Source: Zongyangia hominis
GTDB lineage: Bacteria; Bacillota; Clostridia; Oscillospirales; Ruminococcaceae
Assembly (NCBI RefSeq): GCF_014385095.1
Contig: NZ_JACRTC010000007.1
Coordinates: forward strand, 37,335-101,334
DNA: 64,000 bases
Direction: 5' to 3'
The notes under the pieces are model-generated. The model ran no database searches, was not told the origin of the DNA, and saw only the letters and a list, made by a program, of their open reading frames with translations. A program made the translations under genes and the position numbers. Positions 1-8,822 of this stretch are shown here, piece after piece. Numbering within the stretch: position 1 is the first letter of the stretch; every line of letters begins with the position of its first letter.

Positions 1-1589
1 TTCTTGAGGAAATTTACCGCGCCAGGCCCGACACCCTGTCTTTTTCCTGCTATCTCTGGAACATCGGCGTGGTCCGCGCCCTGCTCCCTGACCTGCGCCG
101 AATACTCCCCCAAACCAAGATGATCTTAGGCGGCCCGGAGGTCTCCTTTGGATGCGCGGAGCTGCTCGCCGAACTGCCCGACGCCGATTATCTCATCACC
201 GGGGAGGGGGAGCAGGGCTATTTGGCCCTCTTGGACGCGCTGGAAGAGGGCAGCGATTTAGCGGCGGTGCCAAGCCTTGTCTACCGGGCGGGCGGTCAAG
301 TCCGCCAGAACCCGTCGGCCGGGTTCCTCCCCATGGACGAGCTCCCCTTCCCCTACGATCACCTGGAGGAGTTAAGCCACCAAATCGTCTACTATGAAGG
401 GTGCCGGGGCTGTCCCTTCGACTGCCAGTATTGTCTTTCCGGGGAGGACAAGGCCCTGCGCTACAAGAGCTTCCATAAAATCCGCGGGGAGCTCGACCGC
501 TTTCTTTCCCACCGCGTGCCCCAGGTCAAATTCGTGGACCGGACTTTTAACTGCCGCCCCGATTATTACCGCCCCATCTGGAAGTATCTCATCGAGCACG
601 ACAACGGGGTGACCAATTTCCACTTCGAGCTTTCCGCCGACCTTTTGCGGGACGAGGACATGGAGCTTCTCAAAAGCGCCCGGGTGGGGCTCTTTCAGTT
701 TGAAATCGGCGTCCAGTCCACCCACGCCCCCACCCTGGCCGCCATCCATCGCGGCCACCGGGTGGAGCAAATCTTCCACCGGGTCCGACAGGTGCAGGCC
801 CTGGGCAATATCCATCAGCATTTGGACCTGATCGCCGGGCTCCCCTATGAGGACTACGCCACCTTCGCCCGCTCCTTCGACGACGTCTTCGCCCTCAGAC
901 CCCAGCAGCTGCAACTGGGCTTTCTCAAGCTGCTAAAGGGCAGCGGTTTGGACGCCCACCGGGAGGAACTGGGCCTTGTCTGTTCCTCCCGGCCCCCCTA
1001 CGAGGTGCTCTCCACCCCGGTAATTTCCTTTGACGACCTGCTGCGACTCAAAGGGGTGGAGGACATGGTGGAGCGCTACTACAATTCCGGCCGTTTTCCC
1101 CGCTCCTTGGAGCGGGCGCTCCCGGCGTTTTCCTCCCCCTTCGCTTTCTTTGAGGCTCTCAGCCGGTACTGGAAGGCGCGGGGATACGACGGGGCGTCCC
1201 ACACCAAGGAGGCCCTCTATGACATCCTGGACGCCTTTGTGTCCTCCATCACCGGCCCCGACGAGGATTTACGGTGGCTCATGCGCTTTGACATCTACCG
1301 CCACGAAAAGGCCAAGAAGCTCCCCGCCTGCTGCCAGTGGGAGCTTGCCCCCCTCTATCGGGCGTGGATTTCCGACTTCTACCGCAATCCCGAGAACATC
1401 GCCCGCTTCCTGCCAGCCTATGAGGGGCTCGACCCGAGACAGATCGCCCGCGTCACCCATCTGGAAGTTTTCCCCTTCGACCCCCTTTCCCCCGCCTCCC
1501 GCCGGGAGACGGCGTATCTCTTTGACTATCGGGGGAAAAACCGCTTGGAGCCAAGCGCCGTCACCAAGCTGCCGTACCCGGCCAAGTGA
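1..1589 (+). CDS. B12-binding radical SAM protein, DUF4080 type (5' end cut off)
   Basis: The frame is already open at base 3 and reads LSFSCYLWNIGVVRALLPDL, so the true start lies outside the window and the GTG at 69 is internal. What is visible is the end of a cobalamin-binding Rossmann-like domain (ILGGPEVSFG), then the radical SAM signature CxxxCxxC as CPFDCQYC at bases 411-434, a SAM-barrel region containing FEIGVQST, and a C-terminal part of the size and style of DUF4080. Proteins of this family are anaerobe enzymes with a [4Fe-4S] cluster and probably bound B12; their substrates are mostly unknown. About 528 residues lie in the window. The gene ends 42 bases before a hairpin shared with the convergent ACT gene. 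The family call is firm and the substrate is unknown. Confidence 0.85.
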   Translation, partial: LEEIYRARPDTLSFSCYLWNIGVVRALLPDLRRILPQTKMILGGPEVSFGCAELLAELPDADYLITGEGEQGYLALLDALEEGSDLAAVPSLVYRAGGQVRQNPSAGFLPMDELPFPYDHLEELSHQIVYYEGCRGCPFDCQYCLSGEDKALRYKSFHKIRGELDRFLSHRVPQVKFVDRTFNCRPDYYRPIWKYLIEHDNGVTNFHFELSADLLRDEDMELLKSARVGLFQFEIGVQSTHAPTLAAIHRGHRVEQIFHRVRQVQALGNIHQHLDLIAGLPYEDYATFARSFDDVFALRPQQLQLGFLKLLKGSGLDAHREELGLVCSSRPPYEVLSTPVISFDDLLRLKGVEDMVERYYNSGRFPRSLERALPAFSSPFAFFEALSRYWKARGYDGASHTKEALYDILDAFVSSITGPDEDLRWLMRFDIYRHEKAKKLPACCQWELAPLYRAWISDFYRNPENIARFLPAYEGLDPRQIARVTHLEVFPFDPLSPASRRETAYLFDYRGKNRLEPSAVTKLPYPAK

Positions 1590-1630
1590 CCGGTGACGCT
1601 GCTTTGCGCAGTAAACGAGCACAATAAAAA

Positions 1631-1653
1631 AGCCAGCCGGTAAACGGCTGGCT
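1631..1653. terminator. Bidirectional terminator between radical SAM and ACT genes
   Basis: A 9-bp stem (agccagccg / cggctggct) with a 5-base loop is flanked by an A-run on the left and TTTTC on the right, so it can stop both convergent transcripts. Confidence 0.8.
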
Positions 1654-1667
1654 TTTCTTCATTTGAT

Positions 1668-2099
1668 CTAGATGTTGCAGATGTCCTCGGACGAGAGACA
1701 TTTGATCCCGGCGGCCTGTAAAACCCGCGCCGCCTCGTCGTTGTCCTCCACCCGGAGGATGACATATGCGGTCTTGTCTTCCTTACTTAAAAACGCGTAC
1801 ATATATTCCACGCCGATCTGGGCGTTGGAGAGCACCCGCAGGGCTTTGGAAAGGCCCCCCGGCTCATCCTCGATAGCGATGGCGATCACCTCGGTGATGG
1901 ACACGGTAAAACCGGCCTCCCGCAGGACGCTCTTGGCCCGGTCCGGGTCATCCACAATGAGCCGCAAAATACCGAAGCTGGTGGTGTCCGCGATGGACAC
2001 CGCGCGAATATCTATCTTGTTTTTACCCAGGATTTCCGTAATCTGCACCAGTCTGCCCGACTTGTTTTCAATAAACACGGATAGCTGTTTGACAACCAC
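1668..2099 (-). CDS. Tandem ACT-domain protein
   Basis: 143 residues carrying two ACT domains (about 3-65 and 70-138; second begins IAIAIEDEPGGLSKAL). ACT domains bind amino acids and pass the signal to a partner; this stand-alone double-ACT type is typically found next to paaK and iorAB, where it probably senses an aromatic amino acid or aryl acid, although its partner is not known. The start is GTG at 2099, with GGAGG seven bases upstream. It follows iorB by 175 bases and has its own extended -10 promoter, so it can be transcribed alone or with the operon. Confidence 0.85.
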   Translation of the reverse strand: MVVKQLSVFIENKSGRLVQITEILGKNKIDIRAVSIADTTSFGILRLIVDDPDRAKSVLREAGFTVSITEVIAIAIEDEPGGLSKALRVLSNAQIGVEYMYAFLSKEDKTAYVILRVEDNDEAARVLQAAGIKCLSSEDICNI

Positions 2100-2202
2100 A
2101 AAGATCCCTCCTCACTTGGCTGTTAGAGCGCGGGCGCCCGGCGGCGAAAGGGCGTCACCCTCTTCCCCGTCGCCCGCGCGGCGGCCCTGCCGTCTTACTT
2201 CT

Positions 2203-2211
2203 AGTATACCA
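2203..2211 (-). promoter_or_regulatory. Extended -10 promoter for the ACT gene
   Basis: The minus strand reads TGGTATACT, a perfect extended -10. A weak TGCAAA sits 17 bases upstream. It lies about 105 bases before the ACT start codon. Confidence 0.5.
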
Positions 2212-2274
2212 TACTTTGGCAGAATTTTGCACCGCCTCCCGCAGACAGTTCTGACGAACATTGCCCCAGGAATT

Positions 2275-2865
2275 TTACTTTTCCTCCAACTGGACCTGGC
2301 GGCCCAGGGCGAAAGCTTTGAGGTTGAGTTCCAAAAACTTGGGCGGTACACACTCCCGCACCGCGTCGAGCCAGACTTTTTCCTCAAACTCCATCACATT
2401 GGAGAGTGCCCCCATGAGCACCACGTTGGCCGCCTTGGCGTTGCCGGCTTCCTTGGCTAAAGTCAGCGCGTCTAAAGCCAGCACCTGGATGCCCTTGTCT
2501 TTGAGCTTTTGCAGGATGTCCCCAGGGTATTCCGCCGCGCCGGTGATGACGGGCATGGGGTCGATCTGCTGATCGCTCACCACGATCTTGCCGCCCTTTT
2601 TGAGATAGGAGACATACCGGGCCGCTTCCAGCAGCTCAAAGGAGATGATGGCGTCGGCCTCCCCCAGCTCCACGATGGGGGAATAGACCTTGTCCGCGTA
2701 TTTGACATAGGTGACGACGCTGCCGCCGCGCTGGCTCATGCCATGGACCTCCGACACCTTGACGTCGTGGCCCTGGTTTAAGAGCACATTGCCCAAAATC
2801 CGGCTGGCGAGCAGGGAGCCCTGTCCGCCCACGCCGACGATCATAATGCTTTTGCTTTCACTCAT
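2275..2865 (-). CDS. iorB: Indolepyruvate ferredoxin oxidoreductase, beta subunit (locus A)
   Basis: 196 residues; gamma-type 2-oxoacid:ferredoxin oxidoreductase domain beginning MIVGVGGQGSLLASRIL and containing GMSQRGGSVVTYV, both diagnostic of IorB. With IorA it oxidises aryl-pyruvates (indolepyruvate, phenylpyruvate, hydroxyphenylpyruvate) with CoA to aryl-acetyl-CoA, CO2 and reduced ferredoxin in the cytoplasm, and can run backwards as a reductive carboxylase. The ATG at 2865 is chosen because GGAGGAG precedes it by seven bases; an upstream in-frame extension would run into iorA. One base separates it from the iorA stop, implying translational coupling. Confidence 0.92.
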   Translation of the reverse strand: MSESKSIMIVGVGGQGSLLASRILGNVLLNQGHDVKVSEVHGMSQRGGSVVTYVKYADKVYSPIVELGEADAIISFELLEAARYVSYLKKGGKIVVSDQQIDPMPVITGAAEYPGDILQKLKDKGIQVLALDALTLAKEAGNAKAANVVLMGALSNVMEFEEKVWLDAVRECVPPKFLELNLKAFALGRQVQLEEK

Positions 2866-2866
2866 G

Positions 2867-4606
2867 TTATTTCTCCTCCCCGCTCTGGATGGCGTCAAAC
2901 GGACACAGGGACTTGCACAGGCCGCAGCCCACGCAGAGGGTCTCGTCCACCGCGGCCTTGCCGTCCTGCATGCTGATGGCCGGACAGCCGATCTTTAAAC
3001 ACATCTTGCAGCTTCTGCATTTGTCCCGGTCCACCGTGAAGGGCTTCTCATGCTTGACATATTTAAGCAGCGCGCAGGGGCGGCGGGTGATGATCACCGA
3101 CGGCTCCTCCGCGGCCAATTCTTCCTTGATGACCCGCTCGGTCTCCTTCATATCGAAGGGGTCCACCACCCGGATTCTCTTGACGCCCGCAGCCTCGCAG
3201 ATTTTCTCGATGCTCACCTTTTCCACAATGTCCCCCTTGAGGGTCTTGCCGGTGGTGGGGTTCTGCTGGTGGCCGGTCATGCCGGTGATGGAGTTATCCA
3301 TGACGATGACGGTGGAAACACCCTCGTTATAAGTGATGTCAATGAGGCCCGTGATGCCCGAATGCATAAAGGTGGAGTCGCCGATGACGGCGACGGAATT
3401 CTTGGCGCTGTCAAGACCCCTGGCCTTATTGAAGCCGTGGAGGCCCGAGATGGACGCGCCCATGCAGACGGTGGAATCCACCGCGAAGAGCGGCGCGGAG
3501 GCGCCCAAGGTGTAGCAGCCGATGTCGCCGCTGACCATGACGCCCAGCTTCGAGAGGACGTAGAAGACGCCGCGGTGGGGGCAGCCCGGGCACATGACCG
3601 GCGGGCGGATGGGCACATCCTCGCCGAATACGTCATAGGGGCTCTCCTCCCCGAAGAGGACCTTTTTGACCAGGCGCTGGGAGAGCTCCCCGATGAGCGG
3701 GAAGACGTCCTTGCCGTGGCAGTCGATGCCCAGGGCCTTGACGTGGGTCTCGATGATAGGGTCGAGCTCCTCCGCCACGTAGATCGTCTCGTACTTCTGA
3801 GCAAACTGCCGGATGAGCTCCACCGGCAGGGGGTTGACCAGTCCCAGCTTGAGGACGGCCGCCTTCTCCCCCACTGCCTCCTTGACATACTGATAGGAGA
3901 TGCCGGAGGTGATGACGCCGATCTTGCTGTCCGCGTCCTCGATGCGGTTGAGCCCCGTCTTTTCCGCCAGCTCTTTGAGGGCGAGGATTCTCTCCTCCAC
4001 CACCACGTGGCGCTTTTTGGCGTTGGCGGGGGCCATGACGTACTTGGCCGGGTTCTTTTTATATTCCTTGAGCGGCACTTCCTTGCGGTCACACAGTTCC
4101 ACCAGGCTCTGGGAGTGGGAGATGCGGGTGGAGAGGCGCAGAAGGACCGGGGTGTCGTATGTTTCGGAGATTTCATAGGCCGCGGCCACAAACTCCTTGC
4201 ACTCCTGGGAGTCGGCGGGCTCCACCATGGGGAGCTTGGCCGCCATGGCGTAGTGGCGGGAATCCTGCTCGTTCTGGGAGGAGTGCATGCCGGGGTCGTC
4301 GGCCACGCCGATGACCATGCCGCCGTTCACGCCGGTGTAGGTGGAGGTAAAGAGGGGGTCGGCCGCCACGTTGAGCCCCACATGCTTCATGGCGCAGAAG
4401 GAGCGGGCGCCGCCGATGGACGCGCCGATGGCGACTTCCATGGCCACCTTTTCATTGGGGGCCCACTCGGCGTAGATTTCTTTATAGTTGGCCACCGCCT
4501 CGGTAATTTCGGTACTGGGGGTGCCGGGATAACTGGAAACGACGGTGCAGCCGGCCTCATAGAGCCCTCTGGCCACTGCCTCATTTCCCAACAATAAGGT
4601 TTTCAA
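2867..4606 (-). CDS. iorA: Indolepyruvate ferredoxin oxidoreductase, alpha subunit (locus A)
   Basis: 579 residues. Order: pyrimidine-binding domain with YPGTPSTEI (about 26-34), middle domain, thiamine-diphosphate domain with SGDIGCYTLG and IGDSTF...MDNS (Mg/TPP motif), then two C-terminal [4Fe-4S] ferredoxin motifs, CRSCKMCLKIGCP and CVGCGLCKSLCP. It is the catalytic, electron-delivering subunit paired with the iorB that follows. The start is TTG at 4606: the protein aligns from MKTLLLGNEAVARG, and GGAGGA lies inside the last codons of paaK. It is one of two iorA copies here; this one lies downstream of paaK, whereas the other precedes its paaK. Confidence 0.93.
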   Translation of the reverse strand: MKTLLLGNEAVARGLYEAGCTVVSSYPGTPSTEITEAVANYKEIYAEWAPNEKVAMEVAIGASIGGARSFCAMKHVGLNVAADPLFTSTYTGVNGGMVIGVADDPGMHSSQNEQDSRHYAMAAKLPMVEPADSQECKEFVAAAYEISETYDTPVLLRLSTRISHSQSLVELCDRKEVPLKEYKKNPAKYVMAPANAKKRHVVVEERILALKELAEKTGLNRIEDADSKIGVITSGISYQYVKEAVGEKAAVLKLGLVNPLPVELIRQFAQKYETIYVAEELDPIIETHVKALGIDCHGKDVFPLIGELSQRLVKKVLFGEESPYDVFGEDVPIRPPVMCPGCPHRGVFYVLSKLGVMVSGDIGCYTLGASAPLFAVDSTVCMGASISGLHGFNKARGLDSAKNSVAVIGDSTFMHSGITGLIDITYNEGVSTVIVMDNSITGMTGHQQNPTTGKTLKGDIVEKVSIEKICEAAGVKRIRVVDPFDMKETERVIKEELAAEEPSVIITRRPCALLKYVKHEKPFTVDRDKCRSCKMCLKIGCPAISMQDGKAAVDETLCVGCGLCKSLCPFDAIQSGEEK

Positions 4607-4607
4607 C

Positions 4608-5927
4608 TTATTTTTCCTCCTTCGTTTGGTTTCTCAGGTCGACGACCCGCTTGGCCTTGCCGGCAAAGCGTTCGATCTGTTTGGGCTGGACCAGATTCAC
4701 CTTGGCGTCCAGGCCCAGAACGGAGCGGAGCTTGTCTTTTATGGTGTGCTGGAGGTTTTCCAGCTCCGCGAAGCGCTCTAGGAGCGTCTCGTCGATGAGC
4801 TCGACGTTAATTTCCAGCTTGTCCATGAAGCCCTCTCTGGTGACGACGATCTGGTAATTGGGGCTGATGCCCTTCATGCCCACGATGACGCTTTCGATCT
4901 GGGTCGGGAAGACGTTGACGCCCCGAATTTTGAGCATGTCGTCGGTGCGGCCCATGACCTTGTCCATCCGGGCAAAGGTCCGGCCGCATTCGCACCTGTC
5001 GTAGTTGATGCGGGTGATATCCTTAGTCCGGTATCTGAGCAGCGGGAAGGCCTCCTTGCCCAGGGTGGTGATGACAAGCTCCCCCGTCGCGCCCCGGGGC
5101 AGAGTCTCTCCGGTGGCGCCGTCGATGATCTCGGGCAGGAAGTAGTCCTCGCTGATATGCAGTCCCTCCCGGCGCTCGCATTCGCCCGAGACGCCCGGCC
5201 CCATCAGCTCGCTCATGCCGTAGTTGTCGGTGGCGAAGATGCCCCAGGCCTCCTCAATGGCGTTTCGCATCTCCACCGTGGAGCCCTCGGACCCAAACAG
5301 GCCCAGCCGCATCTTGAAGTCGTCCTTTTGGTAACCCATCTCCCGGGCCACCTCCGACATATACAGGGCGTAGGAGGGGGTGGAAATGAGGGTGGTGGTG
5401 CCAAAATCATGCATGAGCATGATACTCTTCTCGGTGTTGCCGGAGGAGGTGGGCACCACGGTGGCGCCGATGCGCTCCAAGCCGTAGTGGAGCCCCAGAG
5501 CGCCGGTGAAGAGGCCGTAGCCGAAGGCGATCTGGGCAATGTCGTCCTCCCGTCCGCCGGCGGCCACGATGAGACGGGCCATCAGGTCGGACCAGGTATC
5601 CAGGTCATTTTTGGTGTAGCCCACCACGGTGGGTTTTCCGGTGGTGCCGGAGGAGGCGTGCAGGCGCACCACCTTCTTCATGGGCACCGCGAACAGGCCG
5701 AACGGGTAGGTGTCCCGGATGTCGTCCTTGGTGGTAAACGGAATCCGCTCCACATCCCCCAGGGTCTTAATTTTGTCCGGGGTCGCCCCCGCCTTTTCCA
5801 GCCGCTCGTGGTAAAACGGCACGTTGTCGTAGCAATATTTCACGATGTGCTGCAGCCGCTCGAGCTGTATCCGCTCGATGCTGGCCCGGTCCATGGTCTC
5901 CAAATCTTTCTGCCAGAACACTGTCAT
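4608..5927 (-). CDS. paaK: Phenylacetate-CoA ligase (locus A)
   Basis: 439 residues; adenylate-forming family with the P-loop SSGTTGKPTVVGYT near residue 95 and the C-terminal domain with RTDDMLKIRGVNVFPTQIE. It activates phenylacetate or a related aryl acid with ATP and CoA. First gene of paaK-iorA-iorB: aryl-acetyl-CoA made or used by IOR is linked to the free acid here. The ATG at 5927 (MTVFWQKDLETM) is preferred to TTG 5942 because the TATAAT box at 5954-5959 puts the RNA start only a few bases before that TTG, and GGAGAG precedes the ATG closely. Exact aryl substrate not resolvable from sequence. Confidence 0.9.
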   Translation of the reverse strand: MTVFWQKDLETMDRASIERIQLERLQHIVKYCYDNVPFYHERLEKAGATPDKIKTLGDVERIPFTTKDDIRDTYPFGLFAVPMKKVVRLHASSGTTGKPTVVGYTKNDLDTWSDLMARLIVAAGGREDDIAQIAFGYGLFTGALGLHYGLERIGATVVPTSSGNTEKSIMLMHDFGTTTLISTPSYALYMSEVAREMGYQKDDFKMRLGLFGSEGSTVEMRNAIEEAWGIFATDNYGMSELMGPGVSGECERREGLHISEDYFLPEIIDGATGETLPRGATGELVITTLGKEAFPLLRYRTKDITRINYDRCECGRTFARMDKVMGRTDDMLKIRGVNVFPTQIESVIVGMKGISPNYQIVVTREGFMDKLEINVELIDETLLERFAELENLQHTIKDKLRSVLGLDAKVNLVQPKQIERFAGKAKRVVDLRNQTKEEK

Positions 5928-5953
5928 CACTCTCCGAATCAAACATAAATTTA

Positions 5954-5982
5954 ATTATACCGCAAAATCCCGCACAATGCCA
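5954..5982 (-). promoter_or_regulatory. Promoter of the paaK-iorAB operon
   Basis: A perfect TATAAT on the minus strand occupies 5954-5959. The -35 is weak (TGGCAT at a 17-base spacing). Predicted leader is about 20 bases. Confidence 0.6.
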
Positions 5983-6061
5983 CCATCCCGCGGGAGTTTC
6001 TCTCAAATTCCCGCCCTTTCGCCCGGGTTTTCCCCGCTTTTCCTGCAAAAAGCGCCGGAAA

Positions 6062-6101
6062 GCACAAGGAGAGAGGGGCGTTTCGCCCCTCTCTTTTGTG
6101 C
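6062..6101. terminator. Terminator after the symporter gene
   Basis: A 10-bp G+C-rich stem (gagaggggcg / cgcccctctc, loop ttt) lies inside an outer GCACAA / TTGTGC pair, 15 bases past the end of the minus-strand symporter gene. Confidence 0.65.
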
Positions 6102-6115
6102 CGCCAAGGGTGGTT

Positions 6116-7600
6116 TTATTTGACAAAATAGGCCTTATCGTAAAAATGGGTGTTGTCTTGCACCTTCCCCATCTTCCCGGCGATGAGACTGCCCACAAAG
6201 CAGGCCACAAAGGAAACCGCCATGGCGGTGACGCCGAAGATGGTGGCCTGGGCGGAATTAAAGCCGCTGACAATCGCAAGCCCCAGCGAGACCACCGGGC
6301 CCGCGATCATGCCGCACCAGGCCCCCGCCCGGTTCATCCCCTTCCAGTAGAGCCCCAGCAGATAGGGGGCCAGGAAAGCGCCCGAAATGGTGCCCCAGGA
6401 AAAGGACATCAGGGTCAGGATGGGGGTCTTAAAGGAGGCGATCAGATAGGACGCCAGAATAAAGACGGCGCACAGCACCCGCGTCAGGGTCAAAGTTTTG
6501 GCCTTGCTCTCGGCGAATTTGGGCACCCGGTCGGCCACTAGGTCCATGGAGATGGTCGAGCAGGAGGTCAGGGTAATGCCCGACAGGGTGGAAACCGACG
6601 CGGACACCACCAGTACGAGCACCACGCCCAACAGGACGACGGGCAATGTCTGGGTCAGAATCTGGGGGATAATGAGGTCGTAGTTTGCCTTGCCGCCCAG
6701 GGTGGGCACCTCGGTGAAAAAGAGCCGGGACAGGGAGCCGATATAGTAGGCGCCGCCCGCGATAATCAGGGCGAACACGGTGGAAATTACGGTGCCCTTT
6801 TTGACGCCGTCCTCGTTTTTGATGCCGTAAAACTTGTGGACCATCTGGGGCATGCCCCAGCTTCCCACGCTAGTCAAAAGAATAAGGCAGATGACGGACA
6901 AGGCCGTCTGGGGGGTGAAGAGGACGTCGGCCTGGGCAGTCATGCTCTCCCATACGCCGGAAACTCCCGCCGCTAAGCCTCCCACCTGGCCGCTCTCACT
7001 GACGAAGAAGAGCATGGCCGCCACGCCCACGAGCATGATAATGCCCTGGATAAAGTCGGCAAGCAGTGTGGCGAAATAGCCGCCCAGCACCAAATACAGC
7101 CCCGCCACCACCGCGATGGCCGCCATGGCAATCTGATAGGGCACATGAAGCACCGTCTCGCACAGGTAGCTCAGTCCCGAGTAGACGCTGGCCGAATAGG
7201 GGGTCATGAAGATAAAAATCATGATGGCCGCATAGAGCTTCATACTCCGGGAAAAATAACGTTTTTCAAAAAACTGGGGCATGGTCTTGATCTTCAGCCT
7301 CCTCGTGACTTCCCGGGTGCGGTTGGCCAGCACCTTCCAAGCCAGCCACGACCCCAGCACCGCGTTGCCGATGCCAATGAGGATGGCAAAGAGCCCGAAA
7401 TCAAAGCCGGAGCGCCCCGCGTATCCGATAAAGATCACCGCCGAAAAGTAGGTGGTGCCAAAGCCAAAGGCCGAAAACCAGGGGCCCGCGCTCCGGGAGC
7501 CCACCACAAAGCCGGTGAGGGTGTCCGCCTTTTTAAAGCTGATAAACCCGGTGACCGCCATGAGTATGACATACACCGCCAGAATGATCCATACTGTCAT
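6116..7600 (-). CDS. Sodium:solute symporter (SSS family)
   Basis: 494 residues, about 13 hydrophobic segments, typical SSS length. N-terminal MTVWIILAVYVILMAVTGF is the first membrane helix; RSAGPWFSAFGFGTTYFSA matches the conserved SSS helix 2 region, and GGYFATLLADFIQGIIM the Na+-site helix region. It takes up an organic solute (an organic or amino acid is usual) with Na+ across the cytoplasmic membrane; the substrate cannot be named. It is a single-gene unit with its own strong promoter and a leader containing repeats that look regulatory. Its position upstream of the paaK operon is compatible with aryl-acid uptake, but that is only a guess. Confidence 0.88.
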   Translation of the reverse strand: MTVWIILAVYVILMAVTGFISFKKADTLTGFVVGSRSAGPWFSAFGFGTTYFSAVIFIGYAGRSGFDFGLFAILIGIGNAVLGSWLAWKVLANRTREVTRRLKIKTMPQFFEKRYFSRSMKLYAAIMIFIFMTPYSASVYSGLSYLCETVLHVPYQIAMAAIAVVAGLYLVLGGYFATLLADFIQGIIMLVGVAAMLFFVSESGQVGGLAAGVSGVWESMTAQADVLFTPQTALSVICLILLTSVGSWGMPQMVHKFYGIKNEDGVKKGTVISTVFALIIAGGAYYIGSLSRLFFTEVPTLGGKANYDLIIPQILTQTLPVVLLGVVLVLVVSASVSTLSGITLTSCSTISMDLVADRVPKFAESKAKTLTLTRVLCAVFILASYLIASFKTPILTLMSFSWGTISGAFLAPYLLGLYWKGMNRAGAWCGMIAGPVVSLGLAIVSGFNSAQATIFGVTAMAVSFVACFVGSLIAGKMGKVQDNTHFYDKAYFVK

Positions 7601-7640
7601 TTTTCCGTCTCCTTTATCCGCCGGTTTTCCCGGCTCTCCA

Positions 7641-7694
7641 CTGCTTTAACGCGTTTATCCATTAAAGCATCTTGTGACAGTATACTGCTTTAAC
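7641..7694 (-). promoter_or_regulatory. Repeated motif over the symporter promoter and leader
   Basis: On the minus strand the 11-mer GTTAAAGCAGT occurs in the promoter, overlapping the start of the -10 box (7684-7694 region), and again 44 bases downstream in the leader (7641-7651 region). Between them is an inverted TGCTTTAA, so the leader can fold TGCTTTAA against TTAAAGCA. This is consistent with a repressor bound at two same-face sites or with a leader hairpin. Confidence 0.45.
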
Positions 7695-7707
7695 TCGCAA
7701 AAGTCAA
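7679..7707 (-). promoter_or_regulatory. Promoter of the symporter gene
   Basis: The minus strand has TTGACT, 17 bases, TATACT: a near-consensus sigma-A promoter, about 75 bases before the start codon. Confidence 0.8.
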
Positions 7708-7713
7708 CAAAAA

Positions 7714-7733
7714 GGCAGGGGAAATCCCCTGCC
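7714..7733 (-). terminator. Terminator after mntP
   Basis: An 8-bp stem ggcagggg / cccctgcc with a 4-base loop is followed on the minus strand by TTTTTG. It runs straight into the -35 box of the symporter promoter. Confidence 0.75.
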
Positions 7734-7833
7734 TTTCGTCCAAAGTTTTGTTTTGTTTTTTGTCTGTCTTCGACAAAATGCCTGGAAACCGGCCCTGCAA
7801 ACAGTCAAAATGAGGGGCCTGCCATCCGGCGGA

Positions 7834-8412
7834 TCACACGCCCAGCAGGTGCTCGAGGAGGATTTTGACGCCGATGAGCACCAGGATAACGCCGCCGAAG
7901 ATTTCGGCCTTTTGCTTGAGGGCCCCGCCCAGCTTTTTGCCGATAAAACCGCCGACGAGGCAGCAGACAAAGGTCACCGCGCCGATGAAGCCCACGGAGA
8001 GGAGGAGGTTCACCCGCATGATGGCCAGGCTGATGCCCACGGCCAGGGCGTCGATGCTGGTGGCCACCGACTGCACCATCAAGGTGCGGAAGGTGAGGGT
8101 CTTGGCCGCCGGGCAGGCGTCCCCTTCGGGGGAGCGCAACTCCTGGACCGCCTCGGCCACCATCTTGCCGCCGATGACGCCCAACAGGATGAACGCGATC
8201 CAGTGGTCCACCGATTCGATGAGGCCGCTGAAAGTGGTGCCCAGGGCGTAGCCGATGAGGGGCATCAGGGCCTGAAAGACGCCGTAGGACAGCGCCATTC
8301 CCACCAAAGTCAGGCCCTTGACGTTGCGAAAACAAAGGCCGTTGGAGATGGAGACGGCAAACGCGTCCATGGAAAGCCCCAAGGCCAGCAAAAACAAGGT
8401 GAGTATACTCAA
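7834..8412 (-). CDS. mntP: Manganese efflux pump MntP
   Basis: 192 residues, the usual MntP length, with six predicted membrane helices. Helix 1 has LGLSMDAFAVSISNG and helix 4 has VATSIDALAVGISLA, the paired Asp-containing motifs of the family. It exports Mn2+ across the cytoplasmic membrane to prevent toxicity. The start is TTG at 8412 (MSILTLFLLALG), six bases after AGAGGGA; longer upstream readings add only a charged, non-conserved tail that crosses the promoter. The leader is about 40 bases, too short for the Mn2+-sensing yybP-ykoY riboswitch often seen before mntP. Confidence 0.92.
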   Translation of the reverse strand: MSILTLFLLALGLSMDAFAVSISNGLCFRNVKGLTLVGMALSYGVFQALMPLIGYALGTTFSGLIESVDHWIAFILLGVIGGKMVAEAVQELRSPEGDACPAAKTLTFRTLMVQSVATSIDALAVGISLAIMRVNLLLSVGFIGAVTFVCCLVGGFIGKKLGGALKQKAEIFGGVILVLIGVKILLEHLLGV

Positions 8413-8460
8413 AAAAATCCCTCTCTCCCATCGTCTTCCAGCAAGATCTGAAATATTAAA

Positions 8461-8489
8461 ATTGTAGCGGACTTTTCGCTCCCTGTCAA
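8461..8489 (-). promoter_or_regulatory. Promoter of mntP
   Basis: Minus strand TTGACA, 17 bases, TACAAT: five of six at the -10 and a perfect -35. Confidence 0.85.
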
Positions 8490-8541
8490 GGAATCCCTTC
8501 CGCTCTTTTTTACGGCTGCGCTTCAAAAAAGCAGGCGCCCA

Positions 8542-8610
8542 GGCACATCCGCGCTAAACCAACTCCGTGCCTTATGAGCGAAAAATAGCAGCTGCTGCGC
8601 TACGGCTGTT
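8542..8610 (+). repeat. Diverged single copy of the 98-bp intergenic repeat
   Basis: The stretch keeps ACATCCGCGC, then CTCCGT, then CCT.ATG.GCGAAAAA in the same order and spacing as the unit repeated at 29231-29819, followed by a degenerate version of the hairpin. It lies between the divergent mntP and DUF5685 promoters. Apart from the two promoters, nothing else is seen between 8413 and 8822. Confidence 0.55.
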
Positions 8611-8747
8611 TTGTCCGCCGGCACGCCCGCCAAAGCCCGTCCGGATCAGAGACCGCTGGAGGGGTGGCCGGCTTATCATAAGCATAGTATCCGGGCCTTA
8701 GGAATATGACAAAGCCGCCAGAAATCGCTATGTTTACACTTTTTTCA

Positions 8748-8776
8748 TTGCTTTTAAAGGACCATTCGTGTACAAT
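8748..8776 (+). promoter_or_regulatory. Promoter of the DUF5685 operon
   Basis: TTGCTT, 17 bases, TACAAT; predicted leader about 40 bases before the TTG start. Confidence 0.65.
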
Positions 8777-8822
8777 ATTTTGTATTGTTTACCAAATAGC
8801 TTTCAGGCGGGACGGTGTTGCT

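Noticed and set aside
3050..4597. Very long open frame on the plus strand opposite iorA
   Set aside because: It mirrors iorA codons in a G+C-rich gene and has His/Asp/Gly-rich composition with no motifs; iorA is unmistakable. The same holds for long frames opposite the dipeptidase (14828-16030) and aroC (24906-26030).
8413..8460. yybP-ykoY manganese riboswitch before mntP
   Set aside because: A strong promoter leaves a leader of only about 40 bases, too short for this riboswitch.
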